Below are positions 23,119 to 33,989 of a DNA stretch of 64,000 nucleotides, piece by piece. The stretch's first letter is position 1, and each line of letters opens with the position of its first letter. Position numbers and translations under genes: made by a program. The notes beneath the pieces are model-generated. The model saw only the letters and a program-made list of their open reading frames with translations, searched no databases and was not told the origin of the DNA. This stretch comes from Aphrocallistes beatrix (Eukaryota; Porifera; Hexactinellida; Sceptrulophora; Aphrocallistidae), in NCBI GenBank assembly GCA_963281255.1, contig OY725497.1, positions 1,860,001 through 1,924,000 of the forward strand. Direction: 5' to 3'.

Positions 23119-24110
23119 TTGTATTTTATATACTATATAGACTCAGAAGTTAACAACCACGACCTAGATTTAGGGGCCTGCGAAGAGATATTCCACACGA
23201 ACCTAGAAGAATTAGAATCTGAAACAATTCAAAAGAAACTTCTTGAAATCCAACCTCTACTTGAGAATTCCTTGTCAAGCAATACTTTTATATCACCTCT
23301 TCATGAAAAACTGGATCAAATGATCAGAACTCGGCCCTTAAATGAAGTTTACATACATCATCCATCTTGTTTCAATACCAGTTTCAAAATCAAACAGAAT
23401 GTTCCAGAATTCTATAATAGTAATTATCTCGAATCTTGCAGTCTATAATAATTATCTCGAATCTTGCAATCTAATCCATCCGATCTGTAAATTTAATCGT
23501 GATTATCCAATCGCAGTTGTCTTTCCAATCGCGCTTGAATTGGCAACTGATGAAATAATAAATTTAGAAACGAATAATCCAAATACGACAGCAATCACGA
23601 GTCTAATAATACCAGTACATCTTTAGAAGATTATTGTCCACAATGGGAAGGCCAGAATTATGCCTCTGAAATGTGGAATCTGCCATTCAGCAACTTATAT
23701 ATTTGAAAATATTGGAGGATATTTCAAGTCAATCCCAGTGCTGTTGAGTATCGAAGTTGGACACCTACCAAGACCTACCAAAACACTTTCTGCTGAAGAT
23801 ATAGATACTTAATTTGTTATCTATCAGAATGAATCTCAACTCACATACAGATTAGCTGGTTATTCTGTACTAATCGGACACCATTTCTATTCGTTTATTC
23901 CTATAAACGGAGAAATTCACAAATTTGACGAAATGCTGACACCAAAAATTAACAAAAATGGAGTTCAAACAATTTTCCCGGGGTTGTTAACACAGTTTTT
24001 TACATCCTGCAAAATTAAAAGCTTTTGTTGTTTTGCTTATACATTACTGCTAAATGGTGAATAGAATTTTGGAACAAAATTGTATGCTTCCGTCCAGCCA
24101 TGGGCATTGA
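23119..24110 (+). pseudogene. Broken gene fragment, possible ubiquitin-protease-like domain
   Basis: Plus-strand frames contain a CxxC segment (MPLKCGICHSATYIF) and, further on, YRLAGYSVLIGHHFYSFI followed by GEIHKFDEML. The second block recalls the His-containing region of C19-type ubiquitin hydrolases as found in some animal transposons. It lies downstream of the integrase-like segments, in the same orientation, and may be part of that fossil. It is broken. The assignment is tentative. Confidence 0.35.
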
Positions 24111-25158
24111 TAAGGTTGGCATGTATGTTTTACGTCGAATTGAAAAGTTAGTTCCACAGATAATTTTTCGCAAAAATTCGGAAATCTACCAAAAAAACAT
24201 TAAACATATTTAACAATCCACTGAAAAAAACTCTACCCCACCTAAATGTCTTACAATCCACCAAAAACCTCTCGTCCATCTCAATCAATTCTAACGTAAA
24301 ATTAATTATTTCTGCATAATTGCAGCGTTAAACTGCAAAATTGTACTAGATGACGAAACATTCGTTTACTCTTGTTAGAGTTATTATCAAAATTCTCTGT
24401 CTCACTATTTGGACAATATTTGTATGCTATAAAGGAATATTAAGTTTAAATTACGCCCATATATCCAAAGATTGGATTTGGCCAAATCTCACACAAAATG
24501 TCCCTAAGAGTTTCGACTACATTTTATCTATCGAAATATTTTTGAAAAAACGTTCAAACGCCCATAACTCGGCCAAAAACGGTCGGGTTGGACCGTAATT
24601 TAGCACATTCGATAGCATTTTTAATGCTATACAAATCATTAAGATACTACGAGATACCTAACACATTTATTTTTTGAGATTTTTGCACCTTTCTAAAAGC
24701 TTAAAACAAGTGTTTGGAAATTTTGTCAAAAATACTTGATATAAAATGTGCAGAGGAGAAGCATTGGGAGATTTTTTGTGAAAATTAAACAATTCGAAAT
24801 TTAAGAAAATTGGGCGTAGTTTAACCTTAAGCAAATACTTAGTTTTTGCTTAGAGTTAAGCAAATACTTAGTTTTTGCTTAAGTTTTGCTTAGTGAATAC
24901 CAACTTAAGCAAAACTTAAGTTTAACTTAAGTTTTGCTTAAGTTTAAGCAAATACTTAAGTTTTGCTTAAGAGTTTAAGCAAATACTTAGTTTTTGCTTA
25001 AAGTTAAGCAAAACTTTAGTTAAGAAGTTTAGTGAATAAGGGCCCAGAACTAGTTATCAAAATTACAGGTGCAAAACTGATCAGGAAAGAAAAGACTAAA
25101 GACAGAAAAGACAAGAAATTAAAAACGAACGTGAACACAGTCAAATATTAAGGAGTTG
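24110..25158. other. Unassigned region with TTTGCTTAAG repeats
   Basis: No convincing gene. At 24829-25033 there are many copies of GCAAATACTTAGTTTTTGCTT and related, partly self-inverse units. It ends in TTTAGTGAATAAGGGCCC, which looks like the end of a MITE whose other end I could not place. Confidence 0.4.
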
Positions 25159-25166
25159 GAGTAGAC

Positions 25167-25473
25167 CAGTGGTTCTCAACCTTTCATGGTCCGTGGCCCC
25201 CATACCGAGACCCTCAGTACCCGTGCCCCCCTGCCCTTCGATAAAAAAACGTAGATTTCGTTTTAACGTATTTACGTTCTATTACTTTATTCGCCACGCG
25301 AGACTGGTAAGCAAAAAAACTCAAAGCCAAACAAAATCAAAGTAAAAGAATTGCTAACTAACACAATCAGTGCGAAACTTATGTTTGAGTCAATACTTAA
25401 ACATAGCCCCCCGGAGATGGCCTCTGCTCGTGGCCCTCCTGGAGGGCCACGGGCCCCTGGTTGAGAAACGCTG
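25167..25473. mobile_element. hAT MITE, deletion derivative, 307 bp
   Basis: CAGTGGTTCTCAACC at the left and GGTTGAGAAACGCTG at the right, with a perfect 8 bp duplication GAGTAGAC (25159-25166, 25474-25481). Both ends match the coding hAT element at 35496-37048 almost base for base, so this is an internally deleted relative of it. Confidence 0.85.
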
Positions 25474-25562
25474 GAGTAGACTAAGTTCTACACGTCCATA
25501 TAAAGGTTTGATTGAAGTTTGTAAAGTATTTTTAAAAATCTAATAATTGGCTAGTAATGTAA

Positions 25563-27491
25563 GGATACCGCCCGTGAAAAATCCATAGGTTTGGCTTACA
25601 GCATATATCAAGAATAGAGATATATAAGATGTTAACCGTGGGCAGGTAGTGCAATTAAAAAATATTGAGACATGCCAAACAGTTTTTGGTTCGCATTTCT
25701 AGTTTTTGAGTTACAGCGTCTCAAAGTAGTTTTTTTTTTCGTTTTTCCCTAGCACATCTTAATGGTAAGCCCTCCTCCACTCTGTGATTTTTTTGAAACA
25801 CATGTTTGAATCAAATGCTTCGATAATTTATTCATATATAGTCTATAAAATTTGCAATCGTATAGAACCAAAAGAAAGTTAAAATAACCAAAATTGTTAA
25901 TTTTATAGGGGTTTGAAAAAGAATTGTCAAAAAACGGCGAAAAAAGCCCGATTTTCTTTAGAAATCAGCAATAAAATCACAAATTTATAAGAAATTGAAA
26001 ATCGAGTGGTTTCTATGCTCAACACCTAATGATATGGAACAACTCCTGAAATTTTCAAACCTCTATCTCAAAGCAATTTTGAGTTAAAATTTTTGAAAGA
26101 CGGTCAATTTTGGAATTTGAAAGTCCCAAGATATAGGGATTTGAAGTTTTGATGTTAAGAACGATGTAAAATGAGCTATTAACGATAAATAAAAGCATCC
26201 ATGGGCATTTAATCGCATGTATACTAATGAATTAGATGTATTCCAACAGATTTTGGTGGAAATAGCAAAATTATACTGAAAATTCGCAAATTACCTTGAG
26301 GCCTCTAACCCCGAATATTTTGAACCAAATAGCGAATATAATTCATATTCCTAGCACTACAAAGTATAATTCATCGGTTTAGAATGAATAAAGAGCTTCT
26401 AAAAAGTATATTAGGAAGTTAGAGCGAGAGTCTACGGCTTTTAGTTTTCAAGTTAGGATTTTCGAAAAATGCTACGTCATCACGTGATAAAAATTTAAAA
26501 CTTAGCATTCCATTCCATGTAGTACACTTATTATTTAAGAATCAGATATATACCGTCTTGAAAAGTATATTAGGAATTGAGAGCTAAGAATTTGGGTGTA
26601 TATTTCCCGAGATATGGAGGAATCTGTTTTTGGACCATAAATGGGGGGCTTTGACCGAATTTTGGAGATAAATGCTTTGAACTTCCAATATAATCATGTT
26701 GAGTACTTCAAAATTTCTGTATACGCTAGTGACTATTGCATTGTTTTTTTAGTATAATAGCTACTTTTGGGAACTTATTTCATGACAAGATTCGCCATTT
26801 TTTAATATATTCAAAGTTCTCCATAAAATTTGTATTACAATAAAATCGATGATAAGTCAAGAAATATTTACTTTTTGACAAAGAGATGTTTGAGGAACCT
26901 ATATATTATCATATATATCCTTTCATTTAAGATTATATAATAGATTATATATCTTCAATAGTTTTTAAGCATTGACATCGAGCACTTTCGGGGCCATAGA
27001 GAGGTTTGATTTCCGAACTTTACATACAATATACTATAACTTACGAACTAATGGTCGGATCTGAAAAAATTTTTTAAAAAACTGTTCAGAATTCTTTTCT
27101 ATACACAATAGCTAATATCACAACGGCCATTTCCCGAGCATTTTAGAAATGCAGTCCTTCATAAAGATATTTTTGATTGGATTTTAAGTGCCTCTTTTTC
27201 TAAATTCATCTGTTTTATAATATTTAAAGGGGCCAAAACCATTTTGAGGTTCATATAATTGAAAAAATATCAGACAAGTCAGAAAATATTTGATGAATGT
27301 GCCGCAAAACCACGAATAACTTTCCGATTTGTAGTACGACTGAGCTTTAGGTGCTCAGTTCTAGAATATCAAAATAAATACCGTCCAACAAGTACGATTA
27401 GATGGTAGACTACTCAATAATCTGATGGAATTAGCAATAAAAAATTTCACCTTTTTTTTATGTCAGGCGATGTTTTTCGAGGGCGGTATCC
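25563..27491 (+). mobile_element. TTAA-target element (GGATACCGCC family), full length, 1.93 kb
   Basis: Left end GGATACCGCCC after GTAA (degraded TTAA). Right end GAGGGCGGTATCC before TTAA at 27492-27495. It is uninterrupted and gives the reference for the copies at 3616, 16114 and 40260. No transposase frame. A piggyBac or Kolobok partner is the likely driver. Confidence 0.7.
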
Positions 27492-27495
27492 TTAA

Positions 27496-28044
27496 AAGAA
27501 AATTAACTTTGATATCTTTATAGCATAATTATTTTGTACATGTTAAGGCTTTTTTATTTGTACTTACTGAGGATATAATATCGTTATACAACCATGCAAG
27601 CGCATTCAGATTCAATAGAAAATATACAATATCACAAAGTTTTTATAAACAGATACACTAAATCTGGCTTCAATTTCGTTTTCTTCAAATTCAAATTACT
27701 CACTTTGTAAGCTTTCAACCTACGTACTTTCCCGAGATCAAGTATTTCAACATTTGCTAACCTGTGGCACATGTCACAAGTAACCACCATTGTATATGAT
27801 TGCATTGGTGCTATGAGGTGGCACAGTTTGAAAATGTTTAACCTTGTGGTAGAGTAATCGAGTGGAAACATTATAAATGAGTATGAGTATTTTGAATGTG
27901 AAGAACTCGAATTTAAAAAATGTGAAGAATTCGAATTTAAAAGAAAGCTATATTAAGTTTATCTCTTACAAATTAAATGCCATTGACTCACAAAATAGCT
28001 TAGTATTATAACTATTTACTTTGTTAATTTTGGGGTATACATAT
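27496..28044. other. Unassigned region with Tc1-MITE-like remnant
   Basis: The segment at about 27830-28040 resembles the interior of the MITEs at 12005-12249 and 35115-35360 (GAAGAATTCGAATTTAAA, AGTATTATAACTATTTA). The 79-codon minus-strand frame before it has no family I know. Confidence 0.35.
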
Positions 28045-28547
28045 ATATCGAATTGTTTTAAAAAACTGCGAGACACAGAAATCTGATTTTTGGCATGTCT
28101 TTTGGCTATGGCTCCACTAGGTTCCGATCTCAGACAAAATGTCGATTCATCATGAAATTATGACGTCATTTTAACCTATTTATAAATAAAAATTTTAGTT
28201 TTTCGACTATAACTCTAATTAACTCCTTTTTTCGACTATAACTCTAATTAGAAGGCAGACATTTGAATAAACAATGTACACCAATATAATTCACAAATGA
28301 TACAACTATCATCAAAAGAAGATGATGACTTATTCTTCTGTTATGACGTCATCACTACGCATCAAAAATTTATAAATTGACAAATTTTCTGAATTTTCGA
28401 GTGATATCGATTATAATCGTATGACAAACGTATTTAGGGATGTTCTCTACCTTATAATTAATCAATGTGAGCCTGTGCCCAAAGGATGTTTCTTGCGGAC
28501 ATAAAGTGTCCGCTAGCCGCGCAGCTGAAGCAAGCGAAGCGCGTTTG
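28045..28547 (+). mobile_element. Helitron (family 1), 5' end lost
   Basis: The body from CGAATTGTTTTAAAAAACTG to GCAAGCGAAGCGCGTTTG before T. It is more diverged than most copies and lacks the TCCTTACTATT terminus. Confidence 0.6.
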
Positions 28548-28555
28548 TAATAATA

Positions 28556-28790
28556 TATTCGGCATTTACTGTGTTTCCTTTTCAGATTATTTCAAAGTCA
28601 TAGCGGCTTAAAATCAAGCCATCTAAACAGTACAAGCTTGAACAAAATCTACCGCTGTAATGCAAAATCCCATGATTACATTATCAAATGCCCTGACTGC
28701 AAGTACTATAATTCTCCACCTCAAAAGGCTACTTCACACCTGGTTTCGTGCTCCATTCCTCCTTTCAAATACAATCGGCCTTCAGAGTGG
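28556..28790. repeat. Dispersed repeat, copy 2
   Basis: Same repeat as 13345-13750 (CAAAATCCCATGATTACATT; CACCTGGTTTCGTGCTCC). The adjacent stretch at about 28793-28935 recurs inverted at about 63685-63840. Confidence 0.5.
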
Positions 28791-28978
28791 TAAAAGTATT
28801 TATGCCACTTAATAGAGGATTTTTCCAATTTGAGACCCCCAAATAATGGGACAAAAGTGGCATTATACCATTCCAAAATCAATTTATTCCCCAACCTAAA
28901 ACCATAATACTACAAATAAATTAATATTTATGAATTTTTAACTTAGAATTTAACAAATGAGCAGTTTTAATCTAATTA

Positions 28979-29446
28979 CAAGCCCACTTCGCTTGCTTGC
29001 GTTGCGCGGCTGGCGGACACTTTGTGTCCACCGGAGGCTCCCTTCGGTCGCCTGGGTCACATTGGTTAATTATAAGGGAAATAATATCTCTAAATACGTC
29101 TGTCCTACTGTTATAATCTATATCGCACCAAATTTATCAATTTTTAAAATTTTGATGAGTAATGATGACGTCATAACAAAGTGATGAGTCATCATTTTTT
29201 GATGATAGTTGCATTATATGTGAGGTATGTTAGTATACAGATTCTATTAAAACTTCAGCCTTCTATCTCCTATAATGGCTGAGCAATGCTCGAATAACTG
29301 TATTGCTTAACTTTTAAAAATGTGACAATGACGTCATAATTCCATGATGAGTAGACATTTTGCTCTGAGCTCAGAACTTAGTGGAGCCATAGCCAAAAGA
29401 CTCCCACATGCCAGTTTCTTCAATCAATTCGTTACATATATATATT
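28979..29446 (-). mobile_element. Helitron (family 1), inverted, 5' end lost
   Basis: From CAAGCCCACTTCGCTTG (minus-strand 3' end) through the standard body to CAATCAATTCGTTACATATA. The terminal AGTAAGGA motif is missing. A family 2 Helitron starts immediately after. Confidence 0.6.
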
Positions 29447-29450
29447 TATA

Positions 29451-30274
29451 TCTTATATATTAAAATGCTAGGATTTTTTTTTTTTGTGGCTTTGTCCGAA
29501 TTGATTGAAGAATTGGGAAGTCATAGAGATGTTGAAATTGGCATGTAGATGTCAAATGATATTACTACGATTAAGTTCTAAGATCTAAGCAAAATTTTCA
29601 CATCTCTGCAAAAAAAATGGAAAACAATTTTTCACACCTTTTCTATACAAAATAAATGACTACACTATCACAATAGAATTTAGATGGTTCAAGTACGACA
29701 CTAGAATAGATCGTCATTATTATTAATACTTCAAAGCCACAACTTATGTTTGATATCTTAAATGCATTATAGTGTATGACAATAAAAAAAGATTATGTGC
29801 ATATTTTCACACCTTTATATACATATTTTCACATCTTTTGATTAATTTTGAAAATAATGCTAGAGACTAGCTTCCAACGGGTGACATGGGGTTTTCAGGG
29901 GTATATATTTCGAAAATCATATTTTCAGATCTATATGATAAATTATTTGTTTACTTTTGTTGACATTAGATACATAAAGTAAACAAATCTCAAAAATAAG
30001 CTAGAAACTTGCTTTCAACGGTTGACACAGGGTTTTCAGGGGTGTAGATTTCGAATATCACATTTTCGAGTAAATTCGATGATCAATTTGTTTCACTTTG
30101 TTTGCAATAGATACATAAAGTAAACAAATTACAAAAATGGGCTAGAGACTAGCTTAGCATATAAAAAAAGAAATTCCAAAATAGCTAGAATGAGTAACTC
30201 CAGGCGCCCGCAGGGCGACTCTGCGAACACGCAGTGTCTGCAAGCCGCGGAGCGCAAGCAAGCGAATGTGCTTG
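29451..30274 (+). mobile_element. Helitron (family 2), 824 bp
   Basis: 5' end TCTTATATATTAAAATGCTA after A. 3' end AGCGAATGTGCTTG before T, preceded by a GC-rich hairpin as in family 1. The interior holds about two tandem units of some 140 bp with TTTTCAGGGGT and AGTAAACAAAT. No protein frame. Confidence 0.65.
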
Positions 30275-30527
30275 TATATATATATATATACGTATATCAT
30301 AGACTCCTTAAATAGAAGGACTAGTATCTGGCAATCTCGGATTACGGAACTTGGGTCCCATTGTTTCGTGACGCAACGACGTCGTTGTGTCACGAAAATG
30401 GCAGATCATGGAAAGTTTTTGCTTTTTTTGCCGTTCCTGGCGCCAACTGACGCTATCATTACCTCATGCTGCTGTATTATGATTTTTTTTCAGGTTTGTA
30501 GCTTGGTGGTGTTGGTTTAACTTCATA

Positions 30528-31800
30528 ATGCCTAAGAAGTGTAACGTCTATGGTTGTCGTGGAAAATACAGGGGTGAACCTTACACAAAAGTAGTACCAT
30601 TTCCAAGTGATGGAGTGGAGCGAAATCGTTGGATTGATGCTATGCCAAATGACCGCTCCAGTCTGTTACAACTTAAACAAATCTATGCTTGCGTCCATCA
30701 TTTTGACTGTGAATGGGTCACAGTTAAAGGTGGTAAACGACCTAACCAACCGCCATCCATTTTTCCTGGTGTCCCACAGTCATGTTTAAAGCAAGTCTCT
30801 TCAACCCCTAGTAATACAAGTTCTTCGGCAGAAGCACGTGCCAGAAATGAAGAGCTTAGAACTAACGCTCTTGATAAAATTGGTGACTTTGATTCCTTTT
30901 GTTACACAGTCATCCAACAGCGTTTCTCCCAAAATCATCTTATTATTCTTGATGGTGATGTTTACATTTCCAAAACTGATACACAAGGACGTTCAGTCGT
31001 CCAGTTTCTACACTTACACCATGGAATATCACCAATTGGATTTTTATTTCTTAAATGTGTTGAGAAAAACGGAAAAGAAATACCTAAATCGTATTTTTCT
31101 GTAATACCTAAATCGTATTTTTCTAAGCTGATTTCCTACATAAGAACAGCCTCATCAGCAAATGGTCACAATTCAATAGCATTTTAAATAGTATTCCAGA
31201 GTACGAATTCAAAGACACAGATTACCTGAAAAGTGCCCTTGAGGAATTGAGTCGTATGAGTTGCTCTGAACTTCCCCATTATCAATTTTTGTATGCTCAG
31301 CTAGGTTTGTTACTTACTGCACCAAAAGGCCGTCGTTTTGATAGAAATCTCTATGTTCTTGCTAGAATGCTACGAAAATCTGGTGCTATTGCATTACCTC
31401 GAGTAGAACTGTTGAAGAAACTTCTTTCTAATAGTCTACATGATGAAAACTTGAGGCAACTTCTTCAAGAGCAACGGCCGAAGCTGAAGATGATGATGAC
31501 AATCTGACTGATTCGGAGTTTCTCACTTATTTAAACAGGGGTGGACTAACTGTACCCCTAATTTCAACTGTTCATTTCGTTCATTCAGCGTACAAACTGT
31601 TTGTTAATGCAATTTACACTGCTGTCGAGCTCACCTCAGCCAAGCTTTATCTCGTATTGACAGTCCAATGGCTATTATTCAAGGAGCATGTATTACTTTG
31701 TCAAACATACTTTTGAAGTCCTTTGTGCTTGATAATAGTGATAAAGAAAGGCAACTTGGCTGCTTGAGAAGGAAAGAAAAACTCTCATCTCAAAACTAAA
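30528..31800 (+). pseudogene. THAP-domain protein of the transposon
   Basis: Starts MPKKCNVYGCRGKYRGEPY. The THAP C2CH finger is complete: Cys5, Cys10, then ACVHH with the C-x2-H pair, and the closing PPSIFPG. The first frame runs 219 codons to 31187. The product continues after a frame change near 31190 (YEFKDTDYLKSALEELSRM) and again near 31480 towards 31800. THAP fingers bind DNA and in P-like transposases recognise the element ends. I see no P-type catalytic domain, so this looks like a short or internally deleted derivative. Confidence 0.7.
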
Positions 31801-31930
31801 TAGGGAGTAATATTCCTGTTCACAATGATATCCCTATATGTGTAATATTGTGCATGGTTGATTATGCGCCAATTTGCAATGTTTTACCTTTTGTTTGCAT
31901 TTTATACTGACCTTATTAATTCATCCGTGC

Positions 31931-32288
31931 CTAAGTTGACTAATTCATTAAAAAATGGCAAAGAATTATGAATTATTCGAATAATTTATAATTTAAGCAT
32001 GAATTAGTCAATCATAAGCAAGGTTGACTAATTCATGAATTATTGAATAATTCGAATAATTCATAATTCCTGAAATATGAATTATTCGAATAATTCATAA
32101 TTCAGGAATTATGAATTTTTCGAATAGTTCAGAATCATGAATTGTGAATTACTGTATTTGAAAAATTCATCCATATAATTTATGATATTTTCTCGTAAAA
32201 AAACATTCAATTTTGAATAATTCTACTCAGGCTTGATGAATTATGAATTATTCGAATTATTCATGAATTCATGAATTAATCAACTTAG
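31931..32288. mobile_element. hAT-type MITE made of GAATTATTCGAATAATTC units
   Basis: Ends CTAAGTTGACTAATTCAT and ATGAATTAATCAACTTAG, with a perfect 8 bp duplication ATCCGTGC (31923-31930, 32289-32296). The interior is dominated by self-complementary TTATTCGAATAA units. It lies inside the THAP transposon and is therefore younger. Confidence 0.75.
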
Positions 32289-32699
32289 ATCCGTGCTAAT
32301 GTTAGCATTTAAACTGTCATTTTGACTTATATAATCACAATGTAAACTATTTTGACTGTGTTTGTCTCGTTACCCTGCATTTGATTAGAAAAATACACAA
32401 AATTTTAGATAAATTCCTGTTATTTAGAGTGTTTTAACCTTCAAATGACTTTCAAGTGACCTTATAGAAGGTCAAAAGTATAAAAAATGAACTCCACATC
32501 CCTCAAAACCCCATGTTAAACACCAAGATGAAGCTTTTAGCATGTGTACACCCCAATCTATGATGGGAAACAAGTTGCAACTTGGGACCCAAGTTCCAGG
32601 ACCCGAGCATAGGAGATACTAGTCCTTCTATTTAAGGAGTCTATGCCTTGATCACTAAATATTCACCATAAAAAATTCAAGCAATTTGGAGTAGATATG

Positions 32700-33452
32700 T
32701 AGTATATACATGGTGATATTGATAAGGGAGAAAACATCACTAAATACGTCTCACAAGGCTGGATTTGGTTAACCGGTTAACCGGCTAACCGACGTCGATC
32801 TCGGTTAACGGTTAAGAAAATCTTAGATCGGCTAGCCGATCTGCTTTACTTTCTAAATATTTACACTAATTTCATTGTTTTCCGACAGAGATTCATGAAT
32901 ATTGCTTCTAAAAGATTAAAAACACATTACAGGTCAAAAAAATTTAACTATCAAATTAATCACTAGCAGGTTAAATATTAGTCTAAAAATCCATATTTCA
33001 AGCAATTAATATTGACATCGGTTAACCGGTTAACCGCCCTAGAGGAAACCAAAATAACAGAGCCCTAACATCGGTTAACCAACCCCAGCCCTGCGTCTCA
33101 CTTAGTGCTATAAACGATATAGTACGAAAAATCACCAAATTTGCCAATTTTTAAAATTTTTGATGGGTCATGATGACGTCATAACAGTGATAAGTCATCA
33201 TGATGGTTGTAATATACACATTCTATTAAAATTGCAGCCTTGTATCACCTAAAATGGCTGAGTTATGGTTGAAAAACTGAAATTTCTAATTATAAAAAAA
33301 GGAGACAATAAAGTAAAAGTTCCATGATGAGTCGACATTTTGTCTGAGCTCTTAACTTAGTGGAGCCATTAGCCAAAAGACTCCCACATATCAAAAATAA
33401 GCTTTCTTCGCCTGGCAGTTTCTTCAATCAATTCGTTACATATATATAAAAT
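32700..33452 (-). mobile_element. Helitron (family 1) remnant split by a MITE
   Basis: Body sequence from GATAAGGGAGAAAACATCAC to CAATCAATTCGTTACATATA, minus orientation. The GC-rich 3' end and the AGTAAGGA terminus are both missing. A 340 bp element interrupts it. Confidence 0.55.
32754..33093. mobile_element. hAT-like MITE with GGTTAACC repeats
   Basis: Ends CAAGGCTGG and CCAGCCCTG, with a direct repeat CGTCTCA on both sides (32747-32753, 33094-33100), or 8 bp if the shared C is counted. The ends carry GGTTAACCGGTTAACC units. No protein frame. Confidence 0.7.
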
Positions 33453-33950
33453 CAAGCATAAAGTATGCAGATTACGCATGAAATGAAGTAAAACAGCAAC
33501 ATTTTCCCTCCTATGAAGAGCCTATTACGCAATCACATTATGACAACAATTTTTTGTCAGCTGAATTCCATATGCAGATATGATGTTTGTACATGCTAGT
33601 AATACATTTCTAAGGTCTATCATTTACCGTTTTTGATTTATTGACCTAATTAATTTTGAATTGTGTCAAAACTGGCATTCCATTTTTCATGCCTTCTCGG
33701 TGACATACACGGTCGTGTATTTAGTAGTTTTCATTGAAAACCAGAAGTTTTGCAACTTTAAGCCCCAAACCGGACAGATTCCATTATAAACCTGCACGAT
33801 GGGGAGCATACATTGCAATTTTGAATCCAACAAATATTGGATACAGTGATAGCTTGATATAGGGCTAATTTTACCAAAAGGTTTCTTCCCCGGGTCATAA
33901 CTAGTTCCTATAACTATATCGCTGCAATTTATATTAATCATTTAGGTACA
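33453..33950. other. POMT1 3' flank, no further gene seen
   Basis: AT-rich sequence after the POMT1 polyadenylation signal. A short stretch near 33590-33640 resembles the arms of the foldback elements (CTAGTAATACATTTCTAAGG). The 84-codon minus frame has no known relative. Confidence 0.35.
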
Positions 33951-33954
33951 CAGT

Positions 33955-33960
33955 TTATTT
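33955..33960 (-). terminator. Candidate POMT1 polyadenylation signal
   Basis: AATAAA on the minus strand begins about 30 nt after the POMT1 stop codon, in an AT-rich 3' flank. Position and motif are as expected for a short 3' UTR. Such motifs are common in AT-rich DNA, so this is a likely but unproven site. Confidence 0.45.
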
Positions 33961-33989
33961 ATTAATTGATGTAAATACCAATAAGGTTC

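Larger units (their letters stand above)
30298..32645 (+). mobile_element. DNA transposon carrying a THAP-domain gene
   Basis: Terminal inverted repeats are perfect for over 30 bp (CATAGACTCCTTAAATAGAA at the left, its inverse at the right). Imperfect similarity runs on for about 65 bp (GGAACTTGGGTCCCA). A THAP zinc finger and CA-type ends point to the P-element superfamily. No clean target duplication is visible unless it is the TA inside the repeat. A hAT-type MITE has inserted at 31931-32288. Confidence 0.75.

Noticed and set aside
30298-32645. TTAA or 8 bp target duplication for the THAP element
   Set aside because: The flanks (ACGTATAT and CCTTGATC) do not match. Only a TA inside the inverted repeat is shared, so no duplication is claimed.
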